Shown here: positions 1 to 11,373 of the stretch, piece after piece
Numbering within the stretch: the stretch's first letter is position 1
Layout of the letters: each line of letters begins with the position of its first letter
NCBI GenBank assembly: GCA_016196465.1
Contig: JACPXR010000051.1
Coordinates: 1 to 35,279 of the forward strand
Source of the DNA: Candidatus Omnitrophota bacterium
Lineage (GTDB): Bacteria > Omnitrophota > Gorgyraeia > 1-14-0-20-64-10
DNA: 35,279 nucleotides
Reading direction: 5' to 3'
The notes under the pieces: generated by a model
What the model was told of the DNA's origin: nothing
Databases searched by the model: none
What the model saw: the letters and a program-made list of their open reading frames with translations, nothing else
Position numbers and translations under genes: made by a program

Positions 1-2
1 CC

Positions 3-926
3 TATCACCTCACCGATCTTCGGCCCATGAGGGGAATGAGCGGCTTTCTCCATCGCAAGTGCAACGAACTCCACGGCAAGAAGCTCGAGGAGATCTTCCT
101 CGATCACCGGCCCGACGTCATCCTCGGAACCCACTTCTTCCCCATGGAAGTGGCGGCATTCTTGAAGAGGGGCGGTCAGTTGAAGAGCCGTCTCATCACC
201 GTGCTGACCGATTTTCTTCCCCACACGGTCTGGATCGCCCCGGCCATCGACGGCTATGTGATCGGCTCTGAGAAAGGAGAGGAGGAGCTCGTCCGGAGGG
301 GGGTGCAGCCCGAAAAGATCCGATGCCTGGGAATTCCCACCCACCCGAAGTTTTCAAAGCCGCAGGAGCGCCCCCTCCTGGAGAGGAAACTGGGCCTGGA
401 AAAAGACCGCTTCACCCTCCTCATCGGCTCGGGGGGGACAGGCACCGGCCCGGTCCCCTCCCTTGTCCGGACCCTGGAGAAGGTCCAAGGGCCCCTTCAG
501 ATTCTTGTGGCCGCTGGAACAAACGAAGGGCTCGTCAACGCCCTGGAGGGACTGAAGAGAAAACTGATTCACCCGATGAAAGTGTTCGGCTTCATCGACA
601 ACATGGAGGAGCTGATGAGTGCCTCCGACCTCTTGATCACAAAACCAGGGGGCTTGACCTGCGCCGAAGCGATGGTCCAGGGGCTTCCCATGCTCCTCAT
701 CCCGGCGATCCCAGGCCAGGAGGGCCGAAACGGACTCATGGCCGAAGAACTCGGAGCCGGAATCCGGATCCATCGCCTCGGAGAACTCCCGGGGCTCGTT
801 GAAGCCCTGAGGGCGGATCCCCGGCGGCTCGCGGGGATCGGTTCTCGGGCAAGGGAGGCGAGCTTCCCCGATGCCGCGAAACAGATCGCGCAGTGGGTGA
901 GGGATGAGTCCTCCGCGGCCGGATAA
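3..926 (+). CDS. Glycosyltransferase, MGDG synthase / processive diacylglycerol glycosyltransferase (MurG-like) family; 5' end outside window
   Basis: The frame is open to the left window edge (YHLTDLRPMRGMSGFLHRKCNEL...). It has HRPDVILGTHFFP, DFLPHTVWIAP, LLIGSGGTGTGPV and a C-terminal LITKPGGLTCAEAMVQGLPMLLIPAIPGQE nucleotide-sugar binding motif. Confidence 0.8.
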   Translation, partial: YHLTDLRPMRGMSGFLHRKCNELHGKKLEEIFLDHRPDVILGTHFFPMEVAAFLKRGGQLKSRLITVLTDFLPHTVWIAPAIDGYVIGSEKGEEELVRRGVQPEKIRCLGIPTHPKFSKPQERPLLERKLGLEKDRFTLLIGSGGTGTGPVPSLVRTLEKVQGPLQILVAAGTNEGLVNALEGLKRKLIHPMKVFGFIDNMEELMSASDLLITKPGGLTCAEAMVQGLPMLLIPAIPGQEGRNGLMAEELGAGIRIHRLGELPGLVEALRADPRRLAGIGSRAREASFPDAAKQIAQWVRDESSAAG

Positions 927-1590
927 ATCCGAAACCGTTCAAAGGGCGGTCCGTTCCGCCCGCCGCCGGCTTGAGGCCCTTCAGGCGCTCGGGGTGACCT
1001 CTCTTCCGGCTCCCAAGGAGAAGAGGGAGAGATCCTCCAAAGCGGAAATTCTCCAGCCGATCCAGCGCCAGGCCGAAGCCTGCCGGGCCTGCCGGCTGCA
1101 CGAAACCCGCAAGAGCGTCGTCTTCGGGGAAGGGAGTCTGGAGGCCCCGGTCGTTTTCGTCGGGGAGGGACCGGGGCGGGAGGAAGACCTCCAGGGGCGC
1201 CCCTTCGTGGGGCAGGCGGGAGGGCTTTTGACCAAGATGATCTTTGCGATGGGGTTCAAGCGGGAGGCGGTTTACATCGCCAATGTCGTCAAATGCCGGC
1301 CGCCGATGAACCGCCCTCCCGAACCGGACGAGGTGGCGGCCTGCTCCAGCTACCTCAAGGCCCAGCTGGAAACGATCCGCCCCAGGGTGATCTGCGCCTT
1401 AGGCAGGACGGCCGCCTCGACCCTCCTGAAGACGTCCGCCCCGATGGCCCATCTCCGGGGAAAAGCCTTCGCCTGGGAAGGAATCCCGGTCGTGGTGACG
1501 TTCCATCCGGCTTATCTCCTCAGAAACCCCTCCGCCAAGACCCTCGTCTGGCAGGACCTCCAGCAGGTCCTCGCCCTCCTCCAATCATGA
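904..1590 (+). CDS. Uracil-DNA glycosylase, family 4 (4Fe-4S type)
   Basis: CRACRLHETR, VFVGEGPGREEDLQGRPFVGQAGGLL, VVKCRPPMNRPPEPDEVAAC and TFHPAYLLRNP motifs. Overlaps the end of the upstream gene by 23 bp. Confidence 0.9.
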   Translation: MSPPRPDKSETVQRAVRSARRRLEALQALGVTSLPAPKEKRERSSKAEILQPIQRQAEACRACRLHETRKSVVFGEGSLEAPVVFVGEGPGREEDLQGRPFVGQAGGLLTKMIFAMGFKREAVYIANVVKCRPPMNRPPEPDEVAACSSYLKAQLETIRPRVICALGRTAASTLLKTSAPMAHLRGKAFAWEGIPVVVTFHPAYLLRNPSAKTLVWQDLQQVLALLQS

Positions 1591-3587
1591 GCTCGCCGAA
1601 GTATGCGGAGGTGGCGGTGGGGCTTCCGGTCCGCTCCACCTTCCACTACGCCATCCCCAGAGGGGTCTGGGCGAAGGCGACGGTCGGAACGCTGGTCTGG
1701 GTTCCTTTCAGGAACCGGAGAATTCTCGGGGTGATTGTCGGCCTCGTCGAGAAACCCGAAGTCCCCCGCGTCAAACCGATCGCAGAGACGGTGGGGGAGG
1801 AGCCGTTGATCAGCCGGGAACTTCTTGAGCTCACCCGCTGGATCAGCGAGACTTACCAGGCGGGCTGGGGAGAAACCCTGCTGGCTGCCCTTCCGGGCCC
1901 TCTTCGGCGGGGACGCACGCGGATGGAGTCCCGGGAGGCCCTTTCAACCCCTGAAGCCCCCCGGACCCTGCCGTTTCAACCCACTCCGGAGCAGGCCTCG
2001 GCGCTGGAGAAGATCCTTCCCCTCCTTCGGCAGAAGAAGCACCAGATCTTTCTCCTCCACGGCGTCACCGGAAGCGGCAAGACGGAAGTTTATCTTCAGG
2101 CGATCGCAGAAACGCTCGCTCAGGGCCGGTCCAGCATCGTCCTCGTCCCTGAGATCAGCCTCACCCCGCAGGCGATCGAGCGATTTCAGGGGCGCTTTGG
2201 AAAAGAGGAGGTCGCCCTCCTCCACAGCGGCATGCTGGAAAGCCACCGACTCAGCGAATGGAACCGGATCCGCCGGGGAAGCGCCCGGGTGGTGGTGGGC
2301 GCCCGCTCGGCTGTCTTCGCGCCGGTCTCTTCGCTGGGTCTGGTCGTGGTGGATGAAGAGCATGAACCTTCCTACAAGCAGGAAGACTCCCCCCGATACC
2401 ACGCCCGGGAGGCGGCCATCCGGCGGGCAGCCCTGAACCAAGCGGCGGTGATCTTGGGTTCGGCGACGCCGGCCCTCGAAACGTACCGCCGGGCCCTCCA
2501 GGGGGAATTCACGCTCATCCGCCTTCCTCACCGGATTGAACGGGTGCCTCTGCCGGAGGTGAAGATCGTCGACATGAGGCGGGAGTGGGCCTCGGGGCGC
2601 CGGGGAGGGATCTTCTCCAAGGCCCTCGAGGAGGCGATCGCCCAGACCCTGAAGGACCGCCAGCAGGGGATTCTCTTCCTCAATCGGCGCGGATTTTCCA
2701 CCAGCGTCCAGTGCCGTCGCTGCGGGCACACCCTCCGGTGCAAATCGTGCCAGGTGTCGCTCGTCTATCACATCGCCAAGCGGGAGATGATCTGTCACAC
2801 CTGCCGGGCCTCGAGCCCAGCGCCTCAGGTCTGCCCCCCATGCCGGAGCGAATACGTCCGCTTCCAGGGGATGGGAACCCAGCGGGTGGAAAGCGAACTC
2901 TCACGCCTTTTCCCCCACGCCTCCATCGCCCGGATGGACACCGACTCCACACGAAGCCGGGGATCCCATGACAAGCTGTTGAGGAGCTTCCGGCGGCACG
3001 AGATTGACTTCCTCGTGGGGACCCAGATGATCGCCAAGGGCCTGGATTTCCCGCGGGTGACCCTCGTGGGAATCATCTCGGCCGACACCGCCTTGAACCT
3101 GCCGGATTTCCGCTCGGCGGAGCGGACGTTCAACCTCCTCACCCAGGTGGCCGGACGCTCCGGCAGGGGGGAGCTTCCAGGACGGGTCATCGTACAAACC
3201 TACACCCCCCACCATTACGCGATTCAGGCGGCCGGCCGCCACGACTACGAGGGCTTCTACGCCCAAGAGATCAAGGTCCGCCGCGAGGTGAACCTCCCTC
3301 CTTTCTCGCGGCTCATCCAGATCCTCGTCCGGTCCATGCGGGAGAGCAAGGCGATCGAAGGGGCGGGGAAGCTCAGGGACCTTCTTCGGGAGGAGCTGGG
3401 CAGCTCGGTGACTCTCCTGGGACCCTCCCCCCATCCAATCCGGCGCGTGAGAAGGGTTTACCGCTGGCAGATCCTTCTCAAGGCTCCATCGCTCGATCTC
3501 ATCCAGGAAGCGCTCACCAGGGCCCTCCGCAAGGCCCCCTCCCCCCGGGGGTGCGTTGTCAGCGTCGACGTGGATCCTCTTTCGTAG
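1587..3587 (+). CDS. priA: Primosomal protein N' (PriA helicase)
   Basis: Start trimmed to the ATG at 1587 (ATGA overlap with UDG). Walker A GVTGSGKTEVY, DEEHEPSYKQ, Zn-binding CRRCGHTLRCKSC...CHTC...CPPC, GTQMIAKGLDFP. Confidence 0.95.
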   Translation: MSSPKYAEVAVGLPVRSTFHYAIPRGVWAKATVGTLVWVPFRNRRILGVIVGLVEKPEVPRVKPIAETVGEEPLISRELLELTRWISETYQAGWGETLLAALPGPLRRGRTRMESREALSTPEAPRTLPFQPTPEQASALEKILPLLRQKKHQIFLLHGVTGSGKTEVYLQAIAETLAQGRSSIVLVPEISLTPQAIERFQGRFGKEEVALLHSGMLESHRLSEWNRIRRGSARVVVGARSAVFAPVSSLGLVVVDEEHEPSYKQEDSPRYHAREAAIRRAALNQAAVILGSATPALETYRRALQGEFTLIRLPHRIERVPLPEVKIVDMRREWASGRRGGIFSKALEEAIAQTLKDRQQGILFLNRRGFSTSVQCRRCGHTLRCKSCQVSLVYHIAKREMICHTCRASSPAPQVCPPCRSEYVRFQGMGTQRVESELSRLFPHASIARMDTDSTRSRGSHDKLLRSFRRHEIDFLVGTQMIAKGLDFPRVTLVGIISADTALNLPDFRSAERTFNLLTQVAGRSGRGELPGRVIVQTYTPHHYAIQAAGRHDYEGFYAQEIKVRREVNLPPFSRLIQILVRSMRESKAIEGAGKLRDLLREELGSSVTLLGPSPHPIRRVRRVYRWQILLKAPSLDLIQEALTRALRKAPSPRGCVVSVDVDPLS

Positions 3588-3609
3588 CCCGCCGTGATAA
3601 GATAGCCGG

Positions 3610-4122
3610 ATGGTTGCCCCGATCTTAAAAGAACCGGATCCCCTCCTCCACCGGAAGGCCCTGACGGTCCCGAAAATCACCTCCGAGATTGAGGGGCTCA
3701 TCGAAACGATGATTGAAACGATGCACGCCGCGCAGGGGGTGGGGCTGGCCGCCAACCAGATCGGCTCTCCCCTGAACATCCTCGTGGCCAGCCCCAACGG
3801 GGAAAGGGGCGGGGAAATCGTCCTCGTCAACGCCTCCCTCACCAGGGGCCGGGGCCGCGCGAAATCTCCTGAAGGGTGCCTCTCCCTGCCTGGAATTTCA
3901 TCGGAGGTGAGCCGGCCGGGCTCGGTGAGCGCCTCGGGTCTGGACCGCCGGGGAAACCCCCTCACCCTTGAGGCGGAGGGCCTCCTGGCCAAGATCCTCC
4001 AGCACGAAGTGGACCATCTCGAGGGGCACCTCTTCCTCCACCGGCTGGGATTCTGGAACCGAAGGCGCCTTCTCAGGAAATACGAGGCCCTGTCCAATTC
4101 CCTTCGCCAAATCAAGCTGTAG
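3610..4122 (+). CDS. def: Peptide deformylase
   Basis: GVGLAANQIG, EGCLSLPG and QHEVDHLEGHLF motifs. Confidence 0.95.
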   Translation: MVAPILKEPDPLLHRKALTVPKITSEIEGLIETMIETMHAAQGVGLAANQIGSPLNILVASPNGERGGEIVLVNASLTRGRGRAKSPEGCLSLPGISSEVSRPGSVSASGLDRRGNPLTLEAEGLLAKILQHEVDHLEGHLFLHRLGFWNRRRLLRKYEALSNSLRQIKL

Positions 4123-5073
4123 ATGCGAATCCTCTTCTTTGGGACCCCTTCCTTCGCCGTTTGCGCCCTCGAAGCGCTCCTCGAAAGCTCCCACACGCTG
4201 GTAGGAGTCGTCACCCAGCCCCCACGCCCCGCCGGACGTCTGGGCAAACCGCAGGGGTCCGCCGTCGAGGAAGCGGCCCGCCGGCACGGGCTGGATCTCT
4301 TTCAGCCGGAATCCCTGACGGACGCTGCCTTCCTTCAAACGTTAAGGGAACTGAAGGCGGAGGCGGCCCTGGTCGTCGCCTACGGCCGAATCTTTCCCCC
4401 TCCCCTTTTAAGCTTATTCCCTCGGGGGGCCTGGAACCTCCACGCCTCCCTGCTCCCCAAATACCGGGGTGCCGCTCCCATTCAATGGGCCTTGATCCGG
4501 GGGGAAACCCAAACGGGTTTGACGGTCTTCCGGATGGACGAACAGCTCGATCACGGAAAGATCCTTCTCCAGGAAACCCTCCCGGTCTCACAAGAGGAAA
4601 CGGCAATGACCTTAGGCTCGACCCTGGCGGGGAAGGGGGGACCGCTTCTCTTCAAGGCGCTGGGGCTGATCGAAAGCGGAACGCCCACCCTCCTTCCACA
4701 GGAGGAGTCTCAAGCCAGCTTCGCTCCCCGCTTGACCAAGGCGGACGGAGTGATCGACTGGAAGGAGCCGTCTCTGCCGATCCACAACCGGATCCGGGGT
4801 GTCCAGCCCTGGCCGGGGGCCCTGACCGGGCTTGAGGGAAGGGTGCTCAAGATCCTCTCCGCCGTCCCCCACCCGCAGCGCGGGGATTCCAACGCCTCGC
4901 CAGGAACCGTAGTCCAAGCCGATCCCAAGAAGGGGATCCTCGTTCAAACCGGTTTGGGACAACTGGAGATCCGCGAGCTTAAGCTCTCAGGGGGAAAGGC
5001 CTTGAGCGCCTCTGATTTTCTCCGGGGCCATCCCCTTCATGCCGGGATTCACCTCCTGGCCCCGCCCCTGTGA
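4123..5073 (+). CDS. fmt: Methionyl-tRNA formyltransferase
   Basis: MRILFFGTPSFAV, NLHASLLPKYRGAAPIQWALIRGE, TGLTVFRMDEQLDHG; directly abuts def. Confidence 0.95.
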   Translation: MRILFFGTPSFAVCALEALLESSHTLVGVVTQPPRPAGRLGKPQGSAVEEAARRHGLDLFQPESLTDAAFLQTLRELKAEAALVVAYGRIFPPPLLSLFPRGAWNLHASLLPKYRGAAPIQWALIRGETQTGLTVFRMDEQLDHGKILLQETLPVSQEETAMTLGSTLAGKGGPLLFKALGLIESGTPTLLPQEESQASFAPRLTKADGVIDWKEPSLPIHNRIRGVQPWPGALTGLEGRVLKILSAVPHPQRGDSNASPGTVVQADPKKGILVQTGLGQLEIRELKLSGGKALSASDFLRGHPLHAGIHLLAPPL

Positions 5074-5104
5074 TAGAATACCCCCTTTTACACTAGGAGC
5101 CCCC

Positions 5105-6143
5105 ATGCCGGAACTCCGCAAAGATCCTCTGATGGGACGGTGGGTGATCATCTCCACCGAACGGGCCAAGCGACCGGACGAATTTCTGCCGCTGGCGCCG
5201 GTTCTCCCCGAGACAGAGCCGGATTGCCCCTTCTGTGAGGGAAACGAATCCAAAACCCCTCCGGAGATCATGGCGGTCCGTCCGGCGGGTTTGGCGCCCA
5301 ACAGCAGGGGATGGAAGGTCCGGGTGGTCCCCTCCATTGCTCCCGTCCTGCGCATTGAAGGGAAGATGGAGCGCCGTCCCCAGGGGATCTACGACGTCGC
5401 TTCGGGAATCGGGGCCCACGAGGTGATCGTCGAAACCCCTCAGCACCTCCCCTCCCTCTCCCATCTCACCCAGGAACAGATCCAGCAGGTGCTCGAGGTG
5501 ACCCTTCACCGGATGACCGATCTGGAAAAGGACCAGCGGTTCAAAAGCGTCCTCCTGTTCAAGAACGTCGGTGAGAACGCCGGATCGGGCAAAACCCAGC
5601 ATGCCCGCGCTCAGCTCATCGCCCTTCCGGTGATCCCCGTCCGCCTGAAGGATGAGCTCCACGGCGCGAACCAGTATTTCCAGCTGAAGGAGCGGTGCAT
5701 CTTCTGCGACATTCTCCGGCAAGAGCTCGACGCCCAGCAGCGCCTCGCGGTGGAGACCTCGCACTTCGTCGCCCTGGCCCCCTTCGCTTCCCGTTTTCCC
5801 TTCGAGCTGTGGATCCTCCCCAAGGGGCACGCCGCCGACTTCACAAAGATGACGCCCCACGAGAAAGGGGACCTCGCAAGGATCCTTCAGTGGACCTTCT
5901 TAAAGCTCTCCCGCGTCCTCAAGGATCCTCCGTACAACACGATCCTTCACACCGCCCCCTACCGCCGCGCCAAGGCGGGGGCGTGGCGCACGATCGACCA
6001 GGATTTTCATTGGCACCTGGAGATCATGCCCCGGCTGACCCGGGTGGCCGGGTTCGAATGGGGAAGCGGCTTCTACATCAACCCGACCCCTCCTGAGGAG
6101 GCGGCCAAATTCATGAAGGAGGCGGGGGTCCCCGTGATGAGTC

Positions 6144-6151
<8 letters not shown>
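5105..6151 (+). CDS. Galactose-1-phosphate uridylyltransferase-like protein, paralog 1 (HPH catalytic motif changed to HAR)
   Basis: [69 protein letters not shown]. Preceded by AGGAG (5095-5099). Active-site region reads GSGKTQHARAQLIA instead of GASLxHPHxQLIA. Confidence 0.85.
6017..6081 (+). repeat. 65-bp exact direct repeat, copy 1 (in GalT paralog 1; copy 2 at 7026-7090)
   Basis: ctggagatcatgccccggctgacccgggtggccgggttcgaatggggaagcggcttctacatcaa occurs at both positions. Extends to 74 bp with one mismatch (6008-6081 vs 7017-7090). Confidence 0.95.
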
Positions 6152-8149
<1,998 letters not shown>

Positions 8150-8153
8150 CGCG

Positions 8154-9347
8154 ATGGTGGAGAAGACTCCCTTTCGGACCCTCCCAGAGCTTCAGATCGA
8201 GGGAAAACGCCTCCTCATCCGGGTCGATTTCAACGTCCCCCTCCGGGGGGGGAAGGTGACCGACACCACCCGGATCGAGGCCTCTCTTCCGACGATCCGC
8301 TATGCCCTGGAGAAAAAAGCGAAGGTGATCTTGATGAGCCACCTGGGACGTCCGGACGGCGAGGTGAAGGAGGAGCTCCGGATGCGGCCGGTGGCAGAGA
8401 AACTCTCCGAGATCCTCGGAATTCCGGTGAAGACCGCCCCCGACTGCGTCGGCCCGGAGGCGAAGCGGCTCGCTTCGGGGCTTCAAGGGGGCGAGCTCCT
8501 TCTCCTCGAGAACCTCCGGTTTCATCCGGAGGAGGAAGCGAACGACCCCGGCTTCTCAAAGGACTTAAGCCGCCTGGGAGAGCTCTACGTCAACGACGCC
8601 TTCGGCGCCGCCCACAGGGCCCACGCCTCCACCGCGGGGGTCGCCAGGCACCTCCCCGCCGCGGCCGGGTTCCTCATGGAAAAAGAGATCTCCGCCCTCT
8701 CCCGCCTCCTCGAGGAACCGGAGCGCCCCTACTGGCTGATTCTGGGGGGAGCCAAGGTCTCCGATAAGATCCCTTTGATCCAACAGCTCATCGACCAGGT
8801 GGACGGGATTTTAATCGGCGGCGGGATGCAGTACACCTTCTTCGCCGCCCAGGGAATCGGGGTGGGGAACTCTCCCGTGGAGCGGGACCATTTGAAAACC
8901 GCCCGAGCCCTGGTGACCCAGGCGAAAGAGCGGGCCATTGAGCTCCTCCTCCCCCTCGACCATGTCATCGCCACCCGCGTGGCGCCCGACGCCCGGATGA
9001 GGACCACCGAGAAGCCAGGCGTTCCAGAAGGATGGGAGGGGGTCGACATCGGCCCCAAGACCGTGGCGGCGTTCCAGGCGAAGCTTCAACAGGCCAAAAC
9101 CGTCCTTTGGAACGGCCCGGTGGGGGTTTTTGAGATCGAACCTTTCTCCCGAGGGACCCGCGCCCTCGCCCAGACCCTGGCGGGCCTCGACTGCACCTCG
9201 GTGGTCGGCGGAGGAGACTCGGCGGCCGCCGTGGTCAAATTCGGGCTCAGGGAGCGGATGACCCACGTCTCAACGGGCGGCGGAGCCAGCCTCGAGTTCC
9301 TGGAGGGGAAGGTTCTCCCCGGCGTGGCGGCTTTGATGCGCCGATGA
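8154..9347 (+). CDS. pgk: Phosphoglycerate kinase
   Basis: RVDFNVPL, MSHLGRPDG, LLLENLRFHPEEEAND, VGGGDSAAAV, VSTGGGASLEFLEGK. Confidence 0.97.
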   Translation: MVEKTPFRTLPELQIEGKRLLIRVDFNVPLRGGKVTDTTRIEASLPTIRYALEKKAKVILMSHLGRPDGEVKEELRMRPVAEKLSEILGIPVKTAPDCVGPEAKRLASGLQGGELLLLENLRFHPEEEANDPGFSKDLSRLGELYVNDAFGAAHRAHASTAGVARHLPAAAGFLMEKEISALSRLLEEPERPYWLILGGAKVSDKIPLIQQLIDQVDGILIGGGMQYTFFAAQGIGVGNSPVERDHLKTARALVTQAKERAIELLLPLDHVIATRVAPDARMRTTEKPGVPEGWEGVDIGPKTVAAFQAKLQQAKTVLWNGPVGVFEIEPFSRGTRALAQTLAGLDCTSVVGGGDSAAAVVKFGLRERMTHVSTGGGASLEFLEGKVLPGVAALMRR

Positions 9348-10138
9348 ACCGACGGCGGATCATCGCTGGAAACTGGAAATTGAACGGCACCTTGAAGGAA
9401 GCCCTGGAACTGACCCAGGGGGTGCTCAAAGCCCTTTCCTCCCTTTCAGAGGAGGTGGAGGTGGTTCTCTGCCCCCCCTTCACCGCCCTCTCCAAGGTGG
9501 GAGAGCTCTTGAAGGGCAGCCGGATCCGCCTGGGAGCCCAGGACGTCCACTGGGAGCCGAAAGGGGCCTTCACCGGAGAAGTTTCCGCCCCCCTCCTGAA
9601 GGAGGCCGGCTGCCGGTTCTGCATCATCGGCCACTCCGAAAGGCGACTCTGGTTCGGTGAAACGGACTCGAACGTCCACAAGAAACTTCTCGCCCTGATC
9701 GAGGAGGGGCTCCATCCGATCCTCTGCGTCGGAGAAACGCTCGAACAGCGCCAGCGGGGGCACACCTGGGAAATCATCCGCCGTCAACTGGAAGCGGCCC
9801 TCGAGGGCCTTGAGCCGCTCGCGGCCGCCCGGCATCTCGTCATCGCCTACGAGCCGGTCTGGGCGATCGGAACCGGGCAGAACGCCACCCCCGCTCAAGC
9901 CCAGGAGGTCCACGCGAAGATCCGCGGCTGGCTCTCGACCCGGTTTGGAAAGGCCCAGGCCCAGTCCATCCGGATCCAGTACGGCGGGTCGGTGAAGCCG
10001 GAAAACGCCAAGGAACTCCTCGCGCAGACCGATGTCGACGGCGCCCTGGTCGGGGGAAGCAGCCTGCAGGTCAAATCTTTCGTACAGATCGTCGAATCGT
10101 CCCCTCAAGGGAGGCAGGCCCCATGCTGTACGGGTTGA
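9344..10138 (+). CDS. tpiA: Triosephosphate isomerase
   Basis: AGNWKLNGT, IGHSERR, VIAYEPVWAIGTG, YGGSVKPENA; ATGA overlap with pgk. Confidence 0.97.
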   Translation: MNRRRIIAGNWKLNGTLKEALELTQGVLKALSSLSEEVEVVLCPPFTALSKVGELLKGSRIRLGAQDVHWEPKGAFTGEVSAPLLKEAGCRFCIIGHSERRLWFGETDSNVHKKLLALIEEGLHPILCVGETLEQRQRGHTWEIIRRQLEAALEGLEPLAAARHLVIAYEPVWAIGTGQNATPAQAQEVHAKIRGWLSTRFGKAQAQSIRIQYGGSVKPENAKELLAQTDVDGALVGGSSLQVKSFVQIVESSPQGRQAPCCTG

Positions 10139-10431
10139 TTCTGGTCGTTCACCTCTTCATGTGCTTCATCCTCATCGCGGTGATCCTTCTTCAGGCAGGC
10201 AGGGGCGGGGGCCTCGCCGACGCCTTTTCCGGGGGAACGGCCCAGTCCATTCTGGGGACGCGGGGGGCGGCCTTCCTCACCAAGGCCACCTCCATCTGCG
10301 CGACCCTCTTCATGCTCACCTCCCTGTCCCTGGCGATCCTTTCCGTCCAGCGGGGCCGGTCCCTCATGGAGAGGGCGGCCCCCGCATCCAGCACGGTAGC
10401 CGGTGGCCCCCCACCAGCCGAACAGAAGTAA
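10123..10431 (+). CDS. secG: Preprotein translocase subunit SecG
   Basis: Two hydrophobic helices with LLQAGRGGGLADAFSGGTAQSILGTRGAAFLTKATSICATLFMLTSLSLA; directly after tpiA. Confidence 0.93.
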   Translation: MLYGLILVVHLFMCFILIAVILLQAGRGGGLADAFSGGTAQSILGTRGAAFLTKATSICATLFMLTSLSLAILSVQRGRSLMERAAPASSTVAGGPPPAEQK

Positions 10432-11371
10432 AAATCTCCTCCTCATCTACGCGATGTCGTCCCTGACCTACTTCAGTCAGGGAATTGGCGGACTGGCGGG
10501 CCAGCCCCTCTTCTTCCACCTCAAAGAAATTCTTGTTTTGGACGCTTTCGGAGGGGCGATCAAGGATGTCGCCATGGACGGAATCATGGTGGAAGAGGGC
10601 AGGCGGATGGGGCTCGTGGGGAAGATCCAGGCCGTCCAGTGGGGGTCTCTCACCCTGGCCTCCGTCATCACGGGGCTGGCTGGGGGGGTCATCGCGGAAC
10701 GGTTCGACTATCATCTGGGCTTCAAGCTGGTCGCCGTTTTCCCTCTTCTCGTCGCCGGCCTGGCCTTTTTTTACCGGGAGAATCCGGTCGGGGACCGCGC
10801 GCAACGGCCGCCGATGAGGGAGGTCCTGAAGAACAGGCGGCTTCTTCTGGCGATGCTGTTTTTATTCCTTCTCTGGTTCTCCCCCTCCTTCGGCGTTCCC
10901 GTCTCTTTCAAGATGAGGGACGAGCTGCACTTCTCCAAGCTCGCCATGGGCTTCCTGGGGACGCTGGGCTCCGCCTTTTCCATCCTGGGGGCCGTCTGGT
11001 ATTGGAGGGTGAGCAGCCGGATCGATCTGAAGAAGTGGCTCGTCATCAGCACCCTCCTCAGCGCCCTCTCCACGTTCGCCTATCTCTACCTGACCCCAAC
11101 GAGCGTGGTCGTCTATGCCGTTGGGTTCGGGATCGCCAGCATGGCGACCCAGCTTATCCTCATGGACTTCTGCGCCAGGATCTGTCCGGAGGGAAAAGAG
11201 GCGACCACCTTCGCCCTCATCATGTCGGTTCTGAACTTCGGCACCTTCCTGTCAGGGATCGTGGGAGGCAAACTCCATGACCTGGTCGGCTACCACTGGC
11301 TCGTGGTGATCTCAGGGGCAACCACCCTGCTCTGTCTGCCGCTGATCCCGCATTTGAAAGTGGAGCGCTGA
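10403..11371 (+). CDS. MFS transporter, folate/biopterin transporter (BT1)-like; appears to lack an internal TM segment
   Basis: GTG start, 322 aa, multiple hydrophobic helices. LTYFSQGIGGLAGQPLFFHLKE resembles FBT TM1 and AFGGAIKDVAMDGIMVEEGR resembles the FBT xDVxVDGxMVE motif. Confidence 0.7.
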   Translation: MAPHQPNRSKNLLLIYAMSSLTYFSQGIGGLAGQPLFFHLKEILVLDAFGGAIKDVAMDGIMVEEGRRMGLVGKIQAVQWGSLTLASVITGLAGGVIAERFDYHLGFKLVAVFPLLVAGLAFFYRENPVGDRAQRPPMREVLKNRRLLLAMLFLFLLWFSPSFGVPVSFKMRDELHFSKLAMGFLGTLGSAFSILGAVWYWRVSSRIDLKKWLVISTLLSALSTFAYLYLTPTSVVVYAVGFGIASMATQLILMDFCARICPEGKEATTFALIMSVLNFGTFLSGIVGGKLHDLVGYHWLVVISGATTLLCLPLIPHLKVER

Positions 11372-11373
11372 GC

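Noticed and set aside
2901-4247. 448-aa ORF on the - strand
   Set aside because: It lies antisense to priA, def and fmt, which have clear family motifs. Its translation is low-complexity and Arg/Pro/Gly-rich with no recognisable motif, as expected for a GC-rich shadow frame.
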